Assembly: GCF_002743055.1 (NCBI RefSeq)
Contig: NZ_PDYM01000003.1
Span: 1-64,000 of the forward strand
Direction: 5' to 3'
DNA length: 64,000 bases
From: Sporosarcina sp. P13
Lineage (GTDB): Bacteria; Bacillota; Bacilli; Bacillales_A; Planococcaceae
In this document: positions 45,343 to 54,848 of the stretch, in pieces
Layout of the letters: each line of letters begins with the position of its first letter
How positions within the stretch are numbered: position 1 is the first letter of the stretch
The notes under the pieces: model-generated
What the model was told of the DNA's origin: nothing
What the model saw: only the letters and a program-made list of their open reading frames with translations
Databases searched by the model: none
Program-made: the position numbers and the translations under genes

Positions 45343-45861
45343 TTATTCTTTCGGCGGACCGATCAGCATAGAAGGTGGAATATCATTGGTCACTGCTTTC
45401 CATAGCTCTTCATTAAGTCCATAACTATACGCAAAAACATCTGCTGGAGTTTGCGTCAAAACTTCCGAGCTAAGCACAACCTCAGGACTACCTACATTGA
45501 AAATCCCTTGCAAATGCGTATCATCGGTATGGGCGATTTGATAATGCCACCAACCTTGTGGAATATTCACCACTTGACCCGGAGTAATCTTATAATGTTG
45601 AAACTTCTTTGTATCTAAATTCATCATAGAAATTGTTGCAGAACCTGACACGCAATACGTCAGCTCCGATCCATTCGGATGATAATGCGGTTCAATGATG
45701 CTATCTTTACCTAGGAAAATATCGAGCATCGACAGATTATCTAATGTATTAACTTGCTGTACGCTAATAATATTGATGAAATTCTGTTCATCCTTAATGA
45801 AAAACGGATGTTTATTTGCATCAGCAGCAAAACGAGCAACTTTGGAAATCAGTTCAATCAA
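45343..45861 (-). CDS. Cupin-domain protein
   Basis: A 172-residue single-domain cupin. Motif 1 is EPHYHPNGSELTYCVSG with the His-x-His and Glu metal ligands, and motif 2 is PGQVVNIPQGWWHYQ with the final His. The sequence resembles stand-alone germin-like or oxalate-decarboxylase-like cupins of Bacillales, which are metal-dependent. No partner gene is adjacent. The divergent flavin oxidoreductase at 46030 is the nearest neighbour. Confidence 0.8.
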   Translation of the reverse strand: MIELISKVARFAADANKHPFFIKDEQNFINIISVQQVNTLDNLSMLDIFLGKDSIIEPHYHPNGSELTYCVSGSATISMMNLDTKKFQHYKITPGQVVNIPQGWWHYQIAHTDDTHLQGIFNVGSPEVVLSSEVLTQTPADVFAYSYGLNEELWKAVTNDIPPSMLIGPPKE

Positions 45862-46029
45862 ACCTTTCCTCTATGATGTTTTTGAGCATTTACTATACAG
45901 TATGCTGAAAATCGATGAAGTGCCTACATTTTGCAATCTATACAAGTGTAAAGAATGAGAATAAAGGGTATATCATTACAGAATAGAGAATTGAGTATGT
46001 ATACATAGTGAAGGAGGAGAATCTATAGT

Positions 46030-47373
46030 ATGAAAGAGTACGATTTGCTAGTCATCGGTACAGGCAATGCGGGTTCTATTACAGCTATGAAATGTAAAAA
46101 GGCTGGTTGGCGTGTCGCGATTATTGATGATCGTCCATATGGCGGGACTTGTTCACAACGTGGCTGTGATCCAAAGAAAGTATTGGTAAAAGCTGCAGAA
46201 TTGATTGATTGGAATAAGAGAATGCACGGAAAAGGAATTGTGGAAGATAGTAAGATTGATTGGCCAGAATTAATGGCGTTCAAACGGACATTCACACAAT
46301 CCATTCCTGAAGATACCGAAGAGAAGTTTGGAAAAGTGGGAATTGATCTATATCATGGAAAAGCTCTTTTCCAAAGCGAAACCGAATTGAGAGTTTGTAA
46401 CGATGTGCTTAAAGGCAAGTTTATTTTAATCGCATCGGGTGCAGAGCCTGTGAAGATGGGAATCGAAGGGGAAGAACATCTGCGGAAGAGTGATGATTTT
46501 CTCGAGTTGGATATATTACCGAAAAAAATTGTCTTTGTAGGTGGTGGATTAATCTCATTTGAATTCGCCCATATTGCAGCTCGTGCCGGTGCTGAAGTGC
46601 ATATTTTGCATCGAAGTGAACGTGCGCTTAAGCATTTTGATCCTGATTTAGTCAAGTCGCTCATTAACTATTCAAGAAAGTTAGGTATTCACATTCATTT
46701 AGAAGTTGCTGTTAATAGTATCGAGAAATGTGGAGACGCCTATATTGTACATGCTGAACAGGAGGATAGAGTGGTCGATTTGCAAGCTGATTTGGTCATC
46801 CATGGGGCTGGACGGGCTCCGGTACTTGATATGGATTTAGAAAAGGGCAATGTAGGACGTAATAAGCAAGGTGTGCGAGTAAATGAATATATGCAAAGTA
46901 TTAGCAATCCGCATGTCTATGCTGCTGGAGATGCAGCATCTACCAATGCCCCTCCATTGACGCCAATCGCGACGACAGAATCTCATGTAGTGGCATCTAA
47001 TCTATTGAAGGGTAATTATAAAACAGCGGATTATCCAATTGTGCCTTCGGTAGTCTATACCGTACCAAAACTTGCTTCAGTAGGGATGAGCGAGAAACAG
47101 GCTAAGGAATCTGGAAAGAAAATTTATGTAAAAGCTCAAAATACGACGGAATGGTTTACTCATCAACTAACAAATGAAGGTGCGGCGGCTTTCAAAGTGA
47201 TTATTGATCAAGATGATGGCGTTGTACTAGGTGCTCATTTACTAGGTGGAGTCGCGGAAGATTTGATCAATTATTTTGCATTAGCGATTCGTTTTCAAAT
47301 TCCAGTAGATGATTTGAAGAAAATGCCGTTTGCCTATCCGACTGCCGCTTCAGATATATCGTATATGGTGTAA
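46030..47373 (+). CDS. FAD-dependent disulfide-oxidoreductase-family protein lacking the His-Glu pair
   Basis: A 447-residue group-I pyridine-nucleotide disulfide oxidoreductase. FAD site DLLVIGTGNAGSITAMKCKK, redox Cys pair in GGTCSQRGCDPKKVL (Cys-x4-Cys), NAD(P) site IVFVGGGLISFEFAHIAARAG and VYAAGDAASTNAPPLTPIA. In glutathione and lipoamide reductases the C-terminus carries HPTxxE, the proton relay; here the matching stretch reads FAYPTAASDISYMV, so His is replaced by Tyr and Glu by Asp. The dimerisation domain is otherwise intact. It may not be a true disulfide reductase. GAAGGAGGAG precedes the ATG. Confidence 0.85.
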   Translation: MKEYDLLVIGTGNAGSITAMKCKKAGWRVAIIDDRPYGGTCSQRGCDPKKVLVKAAELIDWNKRMHGKGIVEDSKIDWPELMAFKRTFTQSIPEDTEEKFGKVGIDLYHGKALFQSETELRVCNDVLKGKFILIASGAEPVKMGIEGEEHLRKSDDFLELDILPKKIVFVGGGLISFEFAHIAARAGAEVHILHRSERALKHFDPDLVKSLINYSRKLGIHIHLEVAVNSIEKCGDAYIVHAEQEDRVVDLQADLVIHGAGRAPVLDMDLEKGNVGRNKQGVRVNEYMQSISNPHVYAAGDAASTNAPPLTPIATTESHVVASNLLKGNYKTADYPIVPSVVYTVPKLASVGMSEKQAKESGKKIYVKAQNTTEWFTHQLTNEGAAAFKVIIDQDDGVVLGAHLLGGVAEDLINYFALAIRFQIPVDDLKKMPFAYPTAASDISYMV

Positions 47374-47503
47374 ACGGAAGTTAACACATTGGATTTTTAA
47401 CAAATCATCAATTTGACTCTTTCAGCAACCTCACGTTATTCTTTACAATGACGCAGTTCCTACTGATGAATGAATTACGTACATAGAATAAGGAGACGTG
47501 AAG

Positions 47504-48334
47504 ATGAATATACAACGCGCATTAACAATTGCTGGTTCTGCTGCACGTGGCGGGGCAGGTATTCAGGCAGATTTAAAAACATTCCAAGAGTTTGATGTGT
47601 TCGGTACAACAGCAGTCACTGCAATAGTTGCAAGAAATCCTAGAACAGGACAAGGCATTTTTCCTCAATCTTGGGACGCGATTGAAGCACAACTCGTAAC
47701 GATTGAAGATGATATTGGTGTCGATGCATTAAAGACAGGCATGTTGTTTACAAAAGACATCATTGAGCATGTTTCAGATTGGATTAAGCAAACGACAATT
47801 CAGAATATCGTAGTGGATCCGGTAATGATCGGTAAAATGGGTTCAGCTTTATTAAAAGAAGATGCAATGGACGCGATGAAAAATGATTTGATTCCGTTGG
47901 CAACAATTATTACGCCTAATATGCCAGAAGCGTCTTATTTACTTGATGGGATGGAATTAAATTCAGTGGATGATTTGAAAGAAGCTGCTCGTCGTCTAAT
48001 TGAATTAGGACCTAAATTTGTGCTAGTTAAAGGTGGGCGTTTGGAAGGTCCAGCAATCGATGTATTATATGATGGGAAGCAATTTTATTTACTTAAAGCG
48101 CCTCGTATTAACACAATCAATACGAATGGAGCAGGTTGTAGTTATTCGGCAGCCATTACAGCAGGACTAGCAAAAGGACATACTGTGCAAGACGCGGTAA
48201 TAGAAGCGAAGAAATTTATAACAGCAGCTATTCGTCACTCGCTAATGTTCAAGGCAGGTGTTGGACCAACGTATCATGCAGCTTATGGAAAGTATGATGA
48301 GACAGGTTGTACTGTAACAATCGAACAAGTATAA
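47504..48334 (+). CDS. pdxK: Pyridoxine/HMP kinase (PdxK/ThiD-like)
   Basis: A 276-residue ribokinase-fold kinase: RALTIAGSAARGGAGIQADL, VFGTTAVTAIVARNP, DPVMIGKMGS, LVKGGRLEG, and the anion hole with catalytic Asp replaced by the Cys-type loop NTNGAGCSYSAAI. This Cys form is that of Bacillus subtilis PdxK, which phosphorylates pyridoxine and related vitamers. AAGGAG is eight bases before ATG 47504. It is a single-gene unit ending in a terminator. AAR in place of the usual DSS in the first loop is unusual. Confidence 0.83.
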   Translation: MNIQRALTIAGSAARGGAGIQADLKTFQEFDVFGTTAVTAIVARNPRTGQGIFPQSWDAIEAQLVTIEDDIGVDALKTGMLFTKDIIEHVSDWIKQTTIQNIVVDPVMIGKMGSALLKEDAMDAMKNDLIPLATIITPNMPEASYLLDGMELNSVDDLKEAARRLIELGPKFVLVKGGRLEGPAIDVLYDGKQFYLLKAPRINTINTNGAGCSYSAAITAGLAKGHTVQDAVIEAKKFITAAIRHSLMFKAGVGPTYHAAYGKYDETGCTVTIEQV

Positions 48335-48381
48335 CGAATCACCATCTAACGCAGGAGTCGTGTTGGATGGTGATTCTTTTC
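48335..48381 (+). terminator. Terminator after pdxK
   Basis: GAATCACCATC / GATGGTGATTC stem around a 17-base loop, followed by TTTT. Confidence 0.78.
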
Positions 48382-48468
48382 ATGGAGTAATGAAACTTTT
48401 CTGTCAACAAAAGCGTAGGTACTATAAGACTTTCATTCGAATAAAACAGGGAAGAAGGAGGGAAGTCA

Positions 48469-50535
48469 ATGGATGACAGCAATGAAATTTTACAGCGGAT
48501 ATCGGACTTGGAATCGGAAGTGCATTTTCTCAGGCAAGAATTAGATCAGTTAAAGGAAGGGAAGGCACGGGGTAAGGCGAGTCAGCATATAGTCCATAAA
48601 GAGAAAAAGTATGAAAAACCTTCTTCTGATTTAGATGGCGAAAGATGGATGACTGAACAAGCAGTCCCGCCGCCAAAAGAGAAAAAAGAAGTAGATTTTG
48701 AGAAGCTACTGCGTGTTTGGTTACCGCGTGTGTTCATGTTCATTTTACTATTAGGTGTTCTTTGGGGATTAAAAGTAGGCATGGAGTATGGTCTTATTAC
48801 AGGTGTAGCTCGAATTGTATTAGGTTATATTGCTTCAGCGGCACTCTATATCCTCGGTATGCGCTATATAAAGTTAGGGAAAAATGGTTTCGGACTGACA
48901 TTACTAGGTGGATTTATCGCACTCGGGATTCTAACTACGTTTGCAGCGCATTATTTGTATGGCTATTTGAACTTTTTCATCGCATTCATTGTGGGAATTG
49001 GCTTTATAGTAGGCGGTTTATATTTATCATTGAAAACAACATCGGAAACACTGACTATTTTCTCAGCGATTGCCGGATTTTTACTGCCGTTTTTATTGCA
49101 AGGGCAAGGCGCGACTGACATTCAATTTTGTCTGTATGTATTATTGTTATTCTCTTCGTTATATTTCGTTTCATTGCGGAATCACCATAAGTACTCATTT
49201 TATGCGACGTTTTTATTATTCCATTTGACGTTAGTTGCTTATGTTGTTCTTAGCGGATTTGAAGTCAATGAGAAAGTAATTGTTGCAACAGCGCTCATTC
49301 AACATGTTGTACTTCTCGTAGTCTATTTGAAAGGCTATATTACAAGACAAGTATTTACAGAAACTTTGATCTATACAAACTTTGTATTTGCGTTAGGGTG
49401 GATTAAACTTTTAGAGTACGAGCAGGAAATTATCCTGTTTGGTTTGTTTGCGGCACTGTATATTACACTTGCAGTTATCGCATTTGTTAGTAAAAAATCA
49501 ATACTTCACGGTGTATTATCTGCAGTTGCCATTTTTGCAATGTGTGCATTTATCTTAGCTTTCCAAGCAGATGAAATGTATGTGAAAGTAATTTTATTAC
49601 TACTAAATGGGGCAATTGGCGTGTGGATTGGCCTATATTATCAAACGATCCGACCAATCATAACAGGTGGAATTGTCTATCTGTTTTCAGCCTATGCAAC
49701 TGTTACGGCAGTAGTATTTACAAGTTTGTGGACTATAGAACATTTCGTATGGTTCGTACTACTTGTTACTATGTGCGCGTTGTACTATTCGTTCTATAGA
49801 TGGTGCCCATCGTTTATTAAGGACATTATCCATATAGACCAATCGTTAGTGTTCGGTCAGATTATTTTTCTAGTATATGTATTTAAAATAGTAAGGCTAT
49901 TCCTAGAAGACATGAATGGATCTTATCAAACTTCGCTTCATATCCAGTTGGGAATTCTTGCGATTGTGCTAGGCGCTTTCTACACATTACGGAAATGGCA
50001 ACATGGCCGTTTTATCACACACGCAGTCATCATAGAGTTTCTCCTAGCTTGTTTTATCCTACTAGGTACGAGTTTAGGCGGTAGCACGATAGGGAATGTA
50101 TTTTATTTCAATTTCGCTGTGCAGCTAGTCTATGTTGCGCTTTTGATGCTGTTGTTCTTATCGATTGTGACCAACAGATTTTATCTCTCGATGAAGATAA
50201 AAACGAGTGCGCTTGCCGTGTGCATGCAAATTATTTCTTTCATCTTCCTGAATAAATGGTATTTCGCGCTTGTTTGGATGAACAATTGGTCAACCGAGTG
50301 GATTTTGCTCGTCCATACATTTTGGCTGTTTGGCTTCGCGTTTCTGTCCATTACGTTCGGGAGCAAAATGCAATGGAGAGCGGTCAAAGTTCTTGGCGTA
50401 GTCCTCATAGGGGCTTGTATCATCAAGTTATTTCTTGTAGATCTATACAGTATTTCCATCATCATTCGATCCGTTCTATTTATCGTCGTTGGTGTGGCGG
50501 GGTTACTGTATTCACGTACGTTGTGGAAAGAGTGA
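48469..50535 (+). CDS. DUF2339-like polytopic membrane protein
   Basis: A 688-residue protein with an N-terminal coiled coil (about 5-30, ILQRISDLESEVHFLRQELD), a charged linker, and then about 18-20 membrane spans. This layout, with VLWGLKVGMEYGLITGVARI and repeated GLYLSLKTTSETL-like segments, matches the DUF2339 family. AAGGAGGGAAG precedes the ATG. The function of the family is unknown; a surface-polymer or envelope role is sometimes guessed from its size. It stands alone. Confidence 0.78.
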   Translation: MDDSNEILQRISDLESEVHFLRQELDQLKEGKARGKASQHIVHKEKKYEKPSSDLDGERWMTEQAVPPPKEKKEVDFEKLLRVWLPRVFMFILLLGVLWGLKVGMEYGLITGVARIVLGYIASAALYILGMRYIKLGKNGFGLTLLGGFIALGILTTFAAHYLYGYLNFFIAFIVGIGFIVGGLYLSLKTTSETLTIFSAIAGFLLPFLLQGQGATDIQFCLYVLLLFSSLYFVSLRNHHKYSFYATFLLFHLTLVAYVVLSGFEVNEKVIVATALIQHVVLLVVYLKGYITRQVFTETLIYTNFVFALGWIKLLEYEQEIILFGLFAALYITLAVIAFVSKKSILHGVLSAVAIFAMCAFILAFQADEMYVKVILLLLNGAIGVWIGLYYQTIRPIITGGIVYLFSAYATVTAVVFTSLWTIEHFVWFVLLVTMCALYYSFYRWCPSFIKDIIHIDQSLVFGQIIFLVYVFKIVRLFLEDMNGSYQTSLHIQLGILAIVLGAFYTLRKWQHGRFITHAVIIEFLLACFILLGTSLGGSTIGNVFYFNFAVQLVYVALLMLLFLSIVTNRFYLSMKIKTSALAVCMQIISFIFLNKWYFALVWMNNWSTEWILLVHTFWLFGFAFLSITFGSKMQWRAVKVLGVVLIGACIIKLFLVDLYSISIIIRSVLFIVVGVAGLLYSRTLWKE

Positions 50536-50636
50536 ATATAAAAATAATTACTTGGAGAGTGTTCCTGTATTTACGCTTTAGAAAGGGGCGCTACACTTTG
50601 TATTTCGATTCGAATGATTGTACATCTCGTAATTAA

Positions 50637-50660
50637 GTTGGTAAGGTTACTAATAGTAAG
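50637..50660 (+). promoter_or_regulatory. Conserved element with TTACT-AAT-AGTAA palindrome
   Basis: GTTGGTAAGGTT and ACTAATAGTAAG, nearly identical (one base change, one indel) to 28886-28910. TTACTAATAGTAA is a perfect five-base inverted repeat with a three-base centre. It lies 34 bases before the oxidoreductase start. The form recalls HxlR/DUF24 redox-repressor sites (inference). Confidence 0.45.
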
Positions 50661-50693
50661 CTATATAGGTACACGCTTTAAGGAGTGAAAGAA

Positions 50694-51710
50694 TTGATTA
50701 GAGAACAAGCGAAGAAATATAAAGGCATTCCTTTGTCGATATTAGATTTAGCGATGATTAATGAAGGTAGCGATGCGGGAGAGTCATTTAAGAATAGTGT
50801 AAGTCTTGCGCAACATGCAGAAGACTGGGGGTTTAACCGCTATTGGCTAGCGGAGCACCATAATATGCCGGGGGTTGCAAGTTCAGCAACATCAGTTATC
50901 ATTGGACATGTGGCAGGCCAGACGAAAAGTATTCGGGTAGGATCAGGCGGGATTATGTTACCTAACCACGCACCGCTTGTCATTGCAGAACAGTTTGGTA
51001 CGCTAGACGCAATGTATCCAGGACGTATTGACCTTGGTTTAGGTCGTGCGCCAGGAAGTGACCAAGCCACAGCCTATGCGCTACGTCGTACGTTGCATAG
51101 CGGAGGAGAGGACTTCCCGCAACAACTAGAAGAGTTGCGTACGTATTTCACTGGAGATCCTACTGACCGCGTACGTGCGTTTCCGGGAGCGGGTCAACAA
51201 TTGCCGATTTGGTTATTAGGTTCAAGCGGTTTTAGTGCACAATTGGCTGCACAACTCGGTTTACCGTTTTCATTCGCCAGCCACTTTGCGCCAGCTTATA
51301 TGATGCAGGCATTACAACTGTATCACCAAAACTTCCGTCATTCCAAGGATCTTGAAAAACCATATGCGATGATGGGCATAAACTTGATTGCAGCCGATAC
51401 TGATGAAAAAGCACAGTACCTAGCCACATCAATGCAACAGCAATTCCTGAATATCCGGCAAGGCAAAATGACACAGTTTATGCCGCCGATTAAAGATATT
51501 GATGCTACGTGGTCGCCGTTCGAGCAAGAAGCTGTGGCGCAACAGAGTGAAGCACCGTCCGTTATTATTGGCGGGCCTGAAACCGTGCGTCGCAAACTTG
51601 AGGAGTTCATTGATCTGACGAAAGCGAATGAACTGATCATTAGTTCAGGCATATTCAACCATGAAGACCGACTGCGTTCGTATGAAATTATAAGTGAATT
51701 AATGGATTGA
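50694..51710 (+). CDS. Luciferase-like flavin-dependent oxidoreductase (MsnO8 group)
   Basis: A 338-residue LLM-class flavin oxidoreductase: [60 protein letters not shown] and [15 protein letters not shown], typical of the MsnO8/YceB-like subgroup. It would use FMNH2 or F420-like reduced flavin with oxygen. AAGGAG is eight bases before the TTG at 50694; the GTG at 50685 would leave no spacing. The palindrome upstream suggests redox control. Confidence 0.87.
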   Translation: MIREQAKKYKGIPLSILDLAMINEGSDAGESFKNSVSLAQHAEDWGFNRYWLAEHHNMPGVASSATSVIIGHVAGQTKSIRVGSGGIMLPNHAPLVIAEQFGTLDAMYPGRIDLGLGRAPGSDQATAYALRRTLHSGGEDFPQQLEELRTYFTGDPTDRVRAFPGAGQQLPIWLLGSSGFSAQLAAQLGLPFSFASHFAPAYMMQALQLYHQNFRHSKDLEKPYAMMGINLIAADTDEKAQYLATSMQQQFLNIRQGKMTQFMPPIKDIDATWSPFEQEAVAQQSEAPSVIIGGPETVRRKLEEFIDLTKANELIISSGIFNHEDRLRSYEIISELMD

Positions 51711-51794
51711 TTTTGTGAGATAGAAAATAAGTGGAAAATGTATATTTGTTAAGTCGCCCACTCTATTACTCTCCCATTCTTTTGTATACAAACG

Positions 51795-51836
51795 AAAGCA
51801 TCCGCCACGCAAAACTTTGCGTAGCGGATGCTTTTA
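51795..51836 (-). terminator. Bidirectional terminator before pepF end
   Basis: AAAGCATCCGC(C/T)ACGCAAA pairs with its complement around a short loop; T runs exist on both sides between convergent genes. Confidence 0.85.
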
Positions 51837-51843
51837 ATATTTA

Positions 51844-53652
51844 TTATGCTTCGATTTCTTCTGTCAATTGCTCGATTTGCTCGATTAACTCACCAATATA
51901 GGCAACGGTGTCACGCAATGGTTTGTCGGTTGTGATATCGATACCTGCCATCTTCGCAAGTTCCGCTGGCTTTTTAGAGCCGCCAGCACGCAAGACGTTT
52001 AACCAGTCTTCAACTGCTGGTTTGCCTTCGTTCAGTACTCGTTTTGCCATTTCTGTTGAGATGGTTAACCCTGCGCTATACGTATATGGATACAAGCCCA
52101 TATAATAATGTGGTTGACGCATCCATGTCAGCTCAGCACCATCATTTAGCGTGATTGTATCACCCCAGAAATCTTCAAGTACACCGCGTTTCAAATCGTT
52201 TAAGATGGTCGCATTGACATTGCCGCCAGCATCGACACGCTCATACACTTTACGCTGGAATGCAGCTTCTAGTAAATGCGTCACGAAGTTATGGTAGTAT
52301 GTTCGTGAAACAATGGAAGAAAGTACCCAACGTTTGAACTTCGGATCATCAGAGTTCTTCAATAAATGATTGGCCATCAACATTTCATTCATCGTAGACG
52401 GTGCCTCGATGAAGTATAGTGATGACTCAGAGTTGAATAAGTTTTGTGTGCGGTTGGCATGGTAGAAGTGTCCAGCGTGACCCAGTTCGTGCGCCAATAC
52501 AAAAACGTCTTCCATACTACCAGTCCAAGAAATTAGAATGAACGAACCGCTGCCATATGGACTTGCACAGAAGGCGCCTGTAGATTTCCCTTCGTTTTGT
52601 GCAAAGTCAATCCAACGCTCTGAATACGCACGGTTGACCATATCAAGGTAGTCGTCGCCCATAACAGCAAGTGCATCATTCATATACGTCTTGGATTCTT
52701 CAACAGTGATAGTCGGCTCGTATAAAGGGTCAATTGGCATTTTCAAATCAGCAAATGTCATCTCATCTAAGCCGTAGATTTTTTGGAGAAGCTTTGCATA
52801 TTTACGCATATGTGGTGCCAATTGTTCCATGATCACATCAATTTGTCGATTGTACATCGCACGGTCTGCTTCTTGTTCCATCAATAAATAATCGACAACG
52901 GAATTATAGCCACGAAGATTAGCAATCGTTTTCTCCGTTTGCACATGCATATCATACGTTTTCGCTGTAGTATGCTGATACTCTCTTAATTTGCTTGAAA
53001 ACGTTTGGAACGCTGCTCTTCTTTTAGTGGTATCCGGCTCAGATTCCCATGCGCCTTCAAATGACACATAGCTTAACGGATATTTTACGCCATCTACTGT
53101 GAAGTCAGGGAAGTTGATATCAGCCAGTTTCGTCGTGTTATACAGAGAGTAGGGTGCTTGGAAAGTAGAGGATAGCGCAGCGAGTGATTTCTCTACTTCG
53201 GGATGTAACTGGTGAGGTTTCTCGCGGATGATTTTCTCAAATAATACCGAATAGTCCTCAGATTGTTCACTAGCTTGTTGCAAGATTTCTTCAGGTAGCT
53301 CAGACAACTCACTCAACACAAATGACGTTTGACTGCCGATTTTCGCAGCGAGTGAGCCGAATCGACTTTCTCTCATTTGGGCATCGTCGTTTGTTAAGTC
53401 AACGCTTGCTGCCAATTCAGCATAACTTGCAATCGGTATGACTTTCTCTTGAAGGCTACGATAGATATCTAACGCTTTAATAGCGGATACTGCATCAGTG
53501 ATAGTGCCTTTATATTGTGAAGCAAATGAAGTAGCCTCCTTCTCAACCGCTTCAACTGCCCGTTGATACGCCTCTTCATTTTCAAATAAAGTCTGTAGAT
53601 TCCATGTTTCTTGCTCTGCTACTTGTGCACGTTTAGGTAAGCTTTTGACCAC
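51844..53652 (-). CDS. pepF: Oligoendopeptidase F
   Basis: A 602-residue M3B metallopeptidase. The zinc site is VLAHELGHAGHF (HExxH) about residue 385 with the third ligand Glu in SSLYFIEAPSTMNEMLM. PepF cleaves peptides of about 7-17 residues in the cytoplasm. The long helical N-terminus is typical of the family. AAGGAGA is nine bases before the GTG at 53652; the TTG at 53670 lies before that site and is not used. It is a single-gene unit. Confidence 0.93.
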   Translation of the reverse strand: MVKSLPKRAQVAEQETWNLQTLFENEEAYQRAVEAVEKEATSFASQYKGTITDAVSAIKALDIYRSLQEKVIPIASYAELAASVDLTNDDAQMRESRFGSLAAKIGSQTSFVLSELSELPEEILQQASEQSEDYSVLFEKIIREKPHQLHPEVEKSLAALSSTFQAPYSLYNTTKLADINFPDFTVDGVKYPLSYVSFEGAWESEPDTTKRRAAFQTFSSKLREYQHTTAKTYDMHVQTEKTIANLRGYNSVVDYLLMEQEADRAMYNRQIDVIMEQLAPHMRKYAKLLQKIYGLDEMTFADLKMPIDPLYEPTITVEESKTYMNDALAVMGDDYLDMVNRAYSERWIDFAQNEGKSTGAFCASPYGSGSFILISWTGSMEDVFVLAHELGHAGHFYHANRTQNLFNSESSLYFIEAPSTMNEMLMANHLLKNSDDPKFKRWVLSSIVSRTYYHNFVTHLLEAAFQRKVYERVDAGGNVNATILNDLKRGVLEDFWGDTITLNDGAELTWMRQPHYYMGLYPYTYSAGLTISTEMAKRVLNEGKPAVEDWLNVLRAGGSKKPAELAKMAGIDITTDKPLRDTVAYIGELIEQIEQLTEEIEA

Positions 53653-53731
53653 TGTGAATCTCTCCTTCAAATCGATTATTCGGTTGCCGAATTAATAAAT
53701 AGTATAGTACAGAAAGTGCTATAGTACAAAA

Positions 53732-54178
53732 TTACGGTTTATTAGAGAGAATGAATTCCATCAACCAATCGACTTGCAATGGACCATTAACAACTTCGTA
53801 ATACAGCTGATCGTTTTGGATGAGAATACCTTCTTCTATTAGAATGGTCATCCGATTTCCTGAATCATCGCGAAGGTCAATTACGAATAGCGGTTGATCA
53901 TCAAACAGTTCTAGTGTATTCGGATCGACGCGCTCGTAATCATACGCTTGTAGAAATTGCAGTAACCGATCCACTTCTTCAACCTGATCTACTTCCCACG
54001 TAGTAGCGGTTTGTTCATGCAGGCTAGGTTGTCTAAAAGTAATCGTTGAAAAGGGTGTGTCTGTATGTTCCGCATGTAACCATTCTAATGGATTGGAAGA
54101 GGATTCATTAAGTGTTTGAATCATAACGTAAAAACCGCTAGCCACTAACAAAGCTAGTAAAGCGGCACGTATTTTCAT
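53732..54178 (-). CDS. Exported hypothetical protein
   Basis: A 148-residue protein with an N-terminal signal anchor (about 5-22) and a soluble alpha/beta outer domain. Segments such as EEVDRLLQFLQAYDYERVDP and PLFVIDLRDDSGNRMTILIE look conserved, but I do not recognise the family. GGAGGGAAC precedes the ATG. It stands between pepF and a divergent thioesterase gene, and no function can be inferred. Confidence 0.6.
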   Translation of the reverse strand: MKIRAALLALLVASGFYVMIQTLNESSSNPLEWLHAEHTDTPFSTITFRQPSLHEQTATTWEVDQVEEVDRLLQFLQAYDYERVDPNTLELFDDQPLFVIDLRDDSGNRMTILIEEGILIQNDQLYYEVVNGPLQVDWLMEFILSNKP

Positions 54179-54335
54179 AGGGGTTCCCTCCTTTATCGTG
54201 TCTTTCTAGTATATGAGCGTAGTCGCAAAGATACGCACAGAAGCACAGTCTACCTATATTATGTTTTCATTTAGGTCGATATTTCAATTTTCGGAATGTA
54301 TAATAGAGAGAATTCATCTAAAAGGAGGTTTTTTT

Positions 54336-54815
54336 TTGAAGGAATATATAACAGATGCGATTCAGGATCAATACCCGGATGAATTTTCATGGTGTTATGG
54401 TTGCGGTCGGTTAAATGAAGAAGGAAATCATTTTAGAACCGGTTGGGAAGGCGACCGAACGGTGACATACACATTGCCACCCGAGAAATATACAGCGATT
54501 CCTGGATTTGTCTACGGTGGATTTTTAGCATCATTCCTGGATTGTCACGGCACAGGTTCTTGTGCATTAGCTCTCCATCGAAAAAATGGTCACGAACCAG
54601 GAGATGAGGCGATTCCGCCACGCTTCGTTACGGCTTCATTGCAGATTACATATAGCAAGCCGACACCACAAGGGCAAGTGTTGAAAGCGGTTGGAAAGGT
54701 AACAGAAATCCATCCGAAGAAGTGGAAAGTAGATGTAGAAATTTTTGCGGGGGATGAATTATGCGCAGCAGGAGAAGTAGTCGGTGTAGTCATGCCTGCG
54801 ACCTTCACAAAATAA
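54336..54815 (+). CDS. PaaI-like hotdog thioesterase
   Basis: A 159-residue hotdog-fold protein: CYGCGRLNEEGNHFRTGWEG at the N-terminus, the family helix PGFVYGGFLASFLDCHGTGS, and RFVTASLQITYSKPTPQG. Such proteins hydrolyse acyl-CoA thioesters. Many PaaI relatives have an Asn/Asp in the PGxxHGG-type helix; here Tyr replaces His and Asp follows in DCHG. The TTG at 54336 is eight bases after AAAGGAGG. The upstream part of the frame has no ribosome binding site. It is 33 bases before the MFS gene. Confidence 0.82.
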   Translation: MKEYITDAIQDQYPDEFSWCYGCGRLNEEGNHFRTGWEGDRTVTYTLPPEKYTAIPGFVYGGFLASFLDCHGTGSCALALHRKNGHEPGDEAIPPRFVTASLQITYSKPTPQGQVLKAVGKVTEIHPKKWKVDVEIFAGDELCAAGEVVGVVMPATFTK

Positions 54816-54848
54816 ATTAGACAACTAGACAAGGTGTGAATAGATTGT

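Noticed and set aside
45176-45424. 82-residue plus-strand ORF
   Set aside because: Its second half is antisense to the cupin gene and its first half lacks a ribosome binding site.
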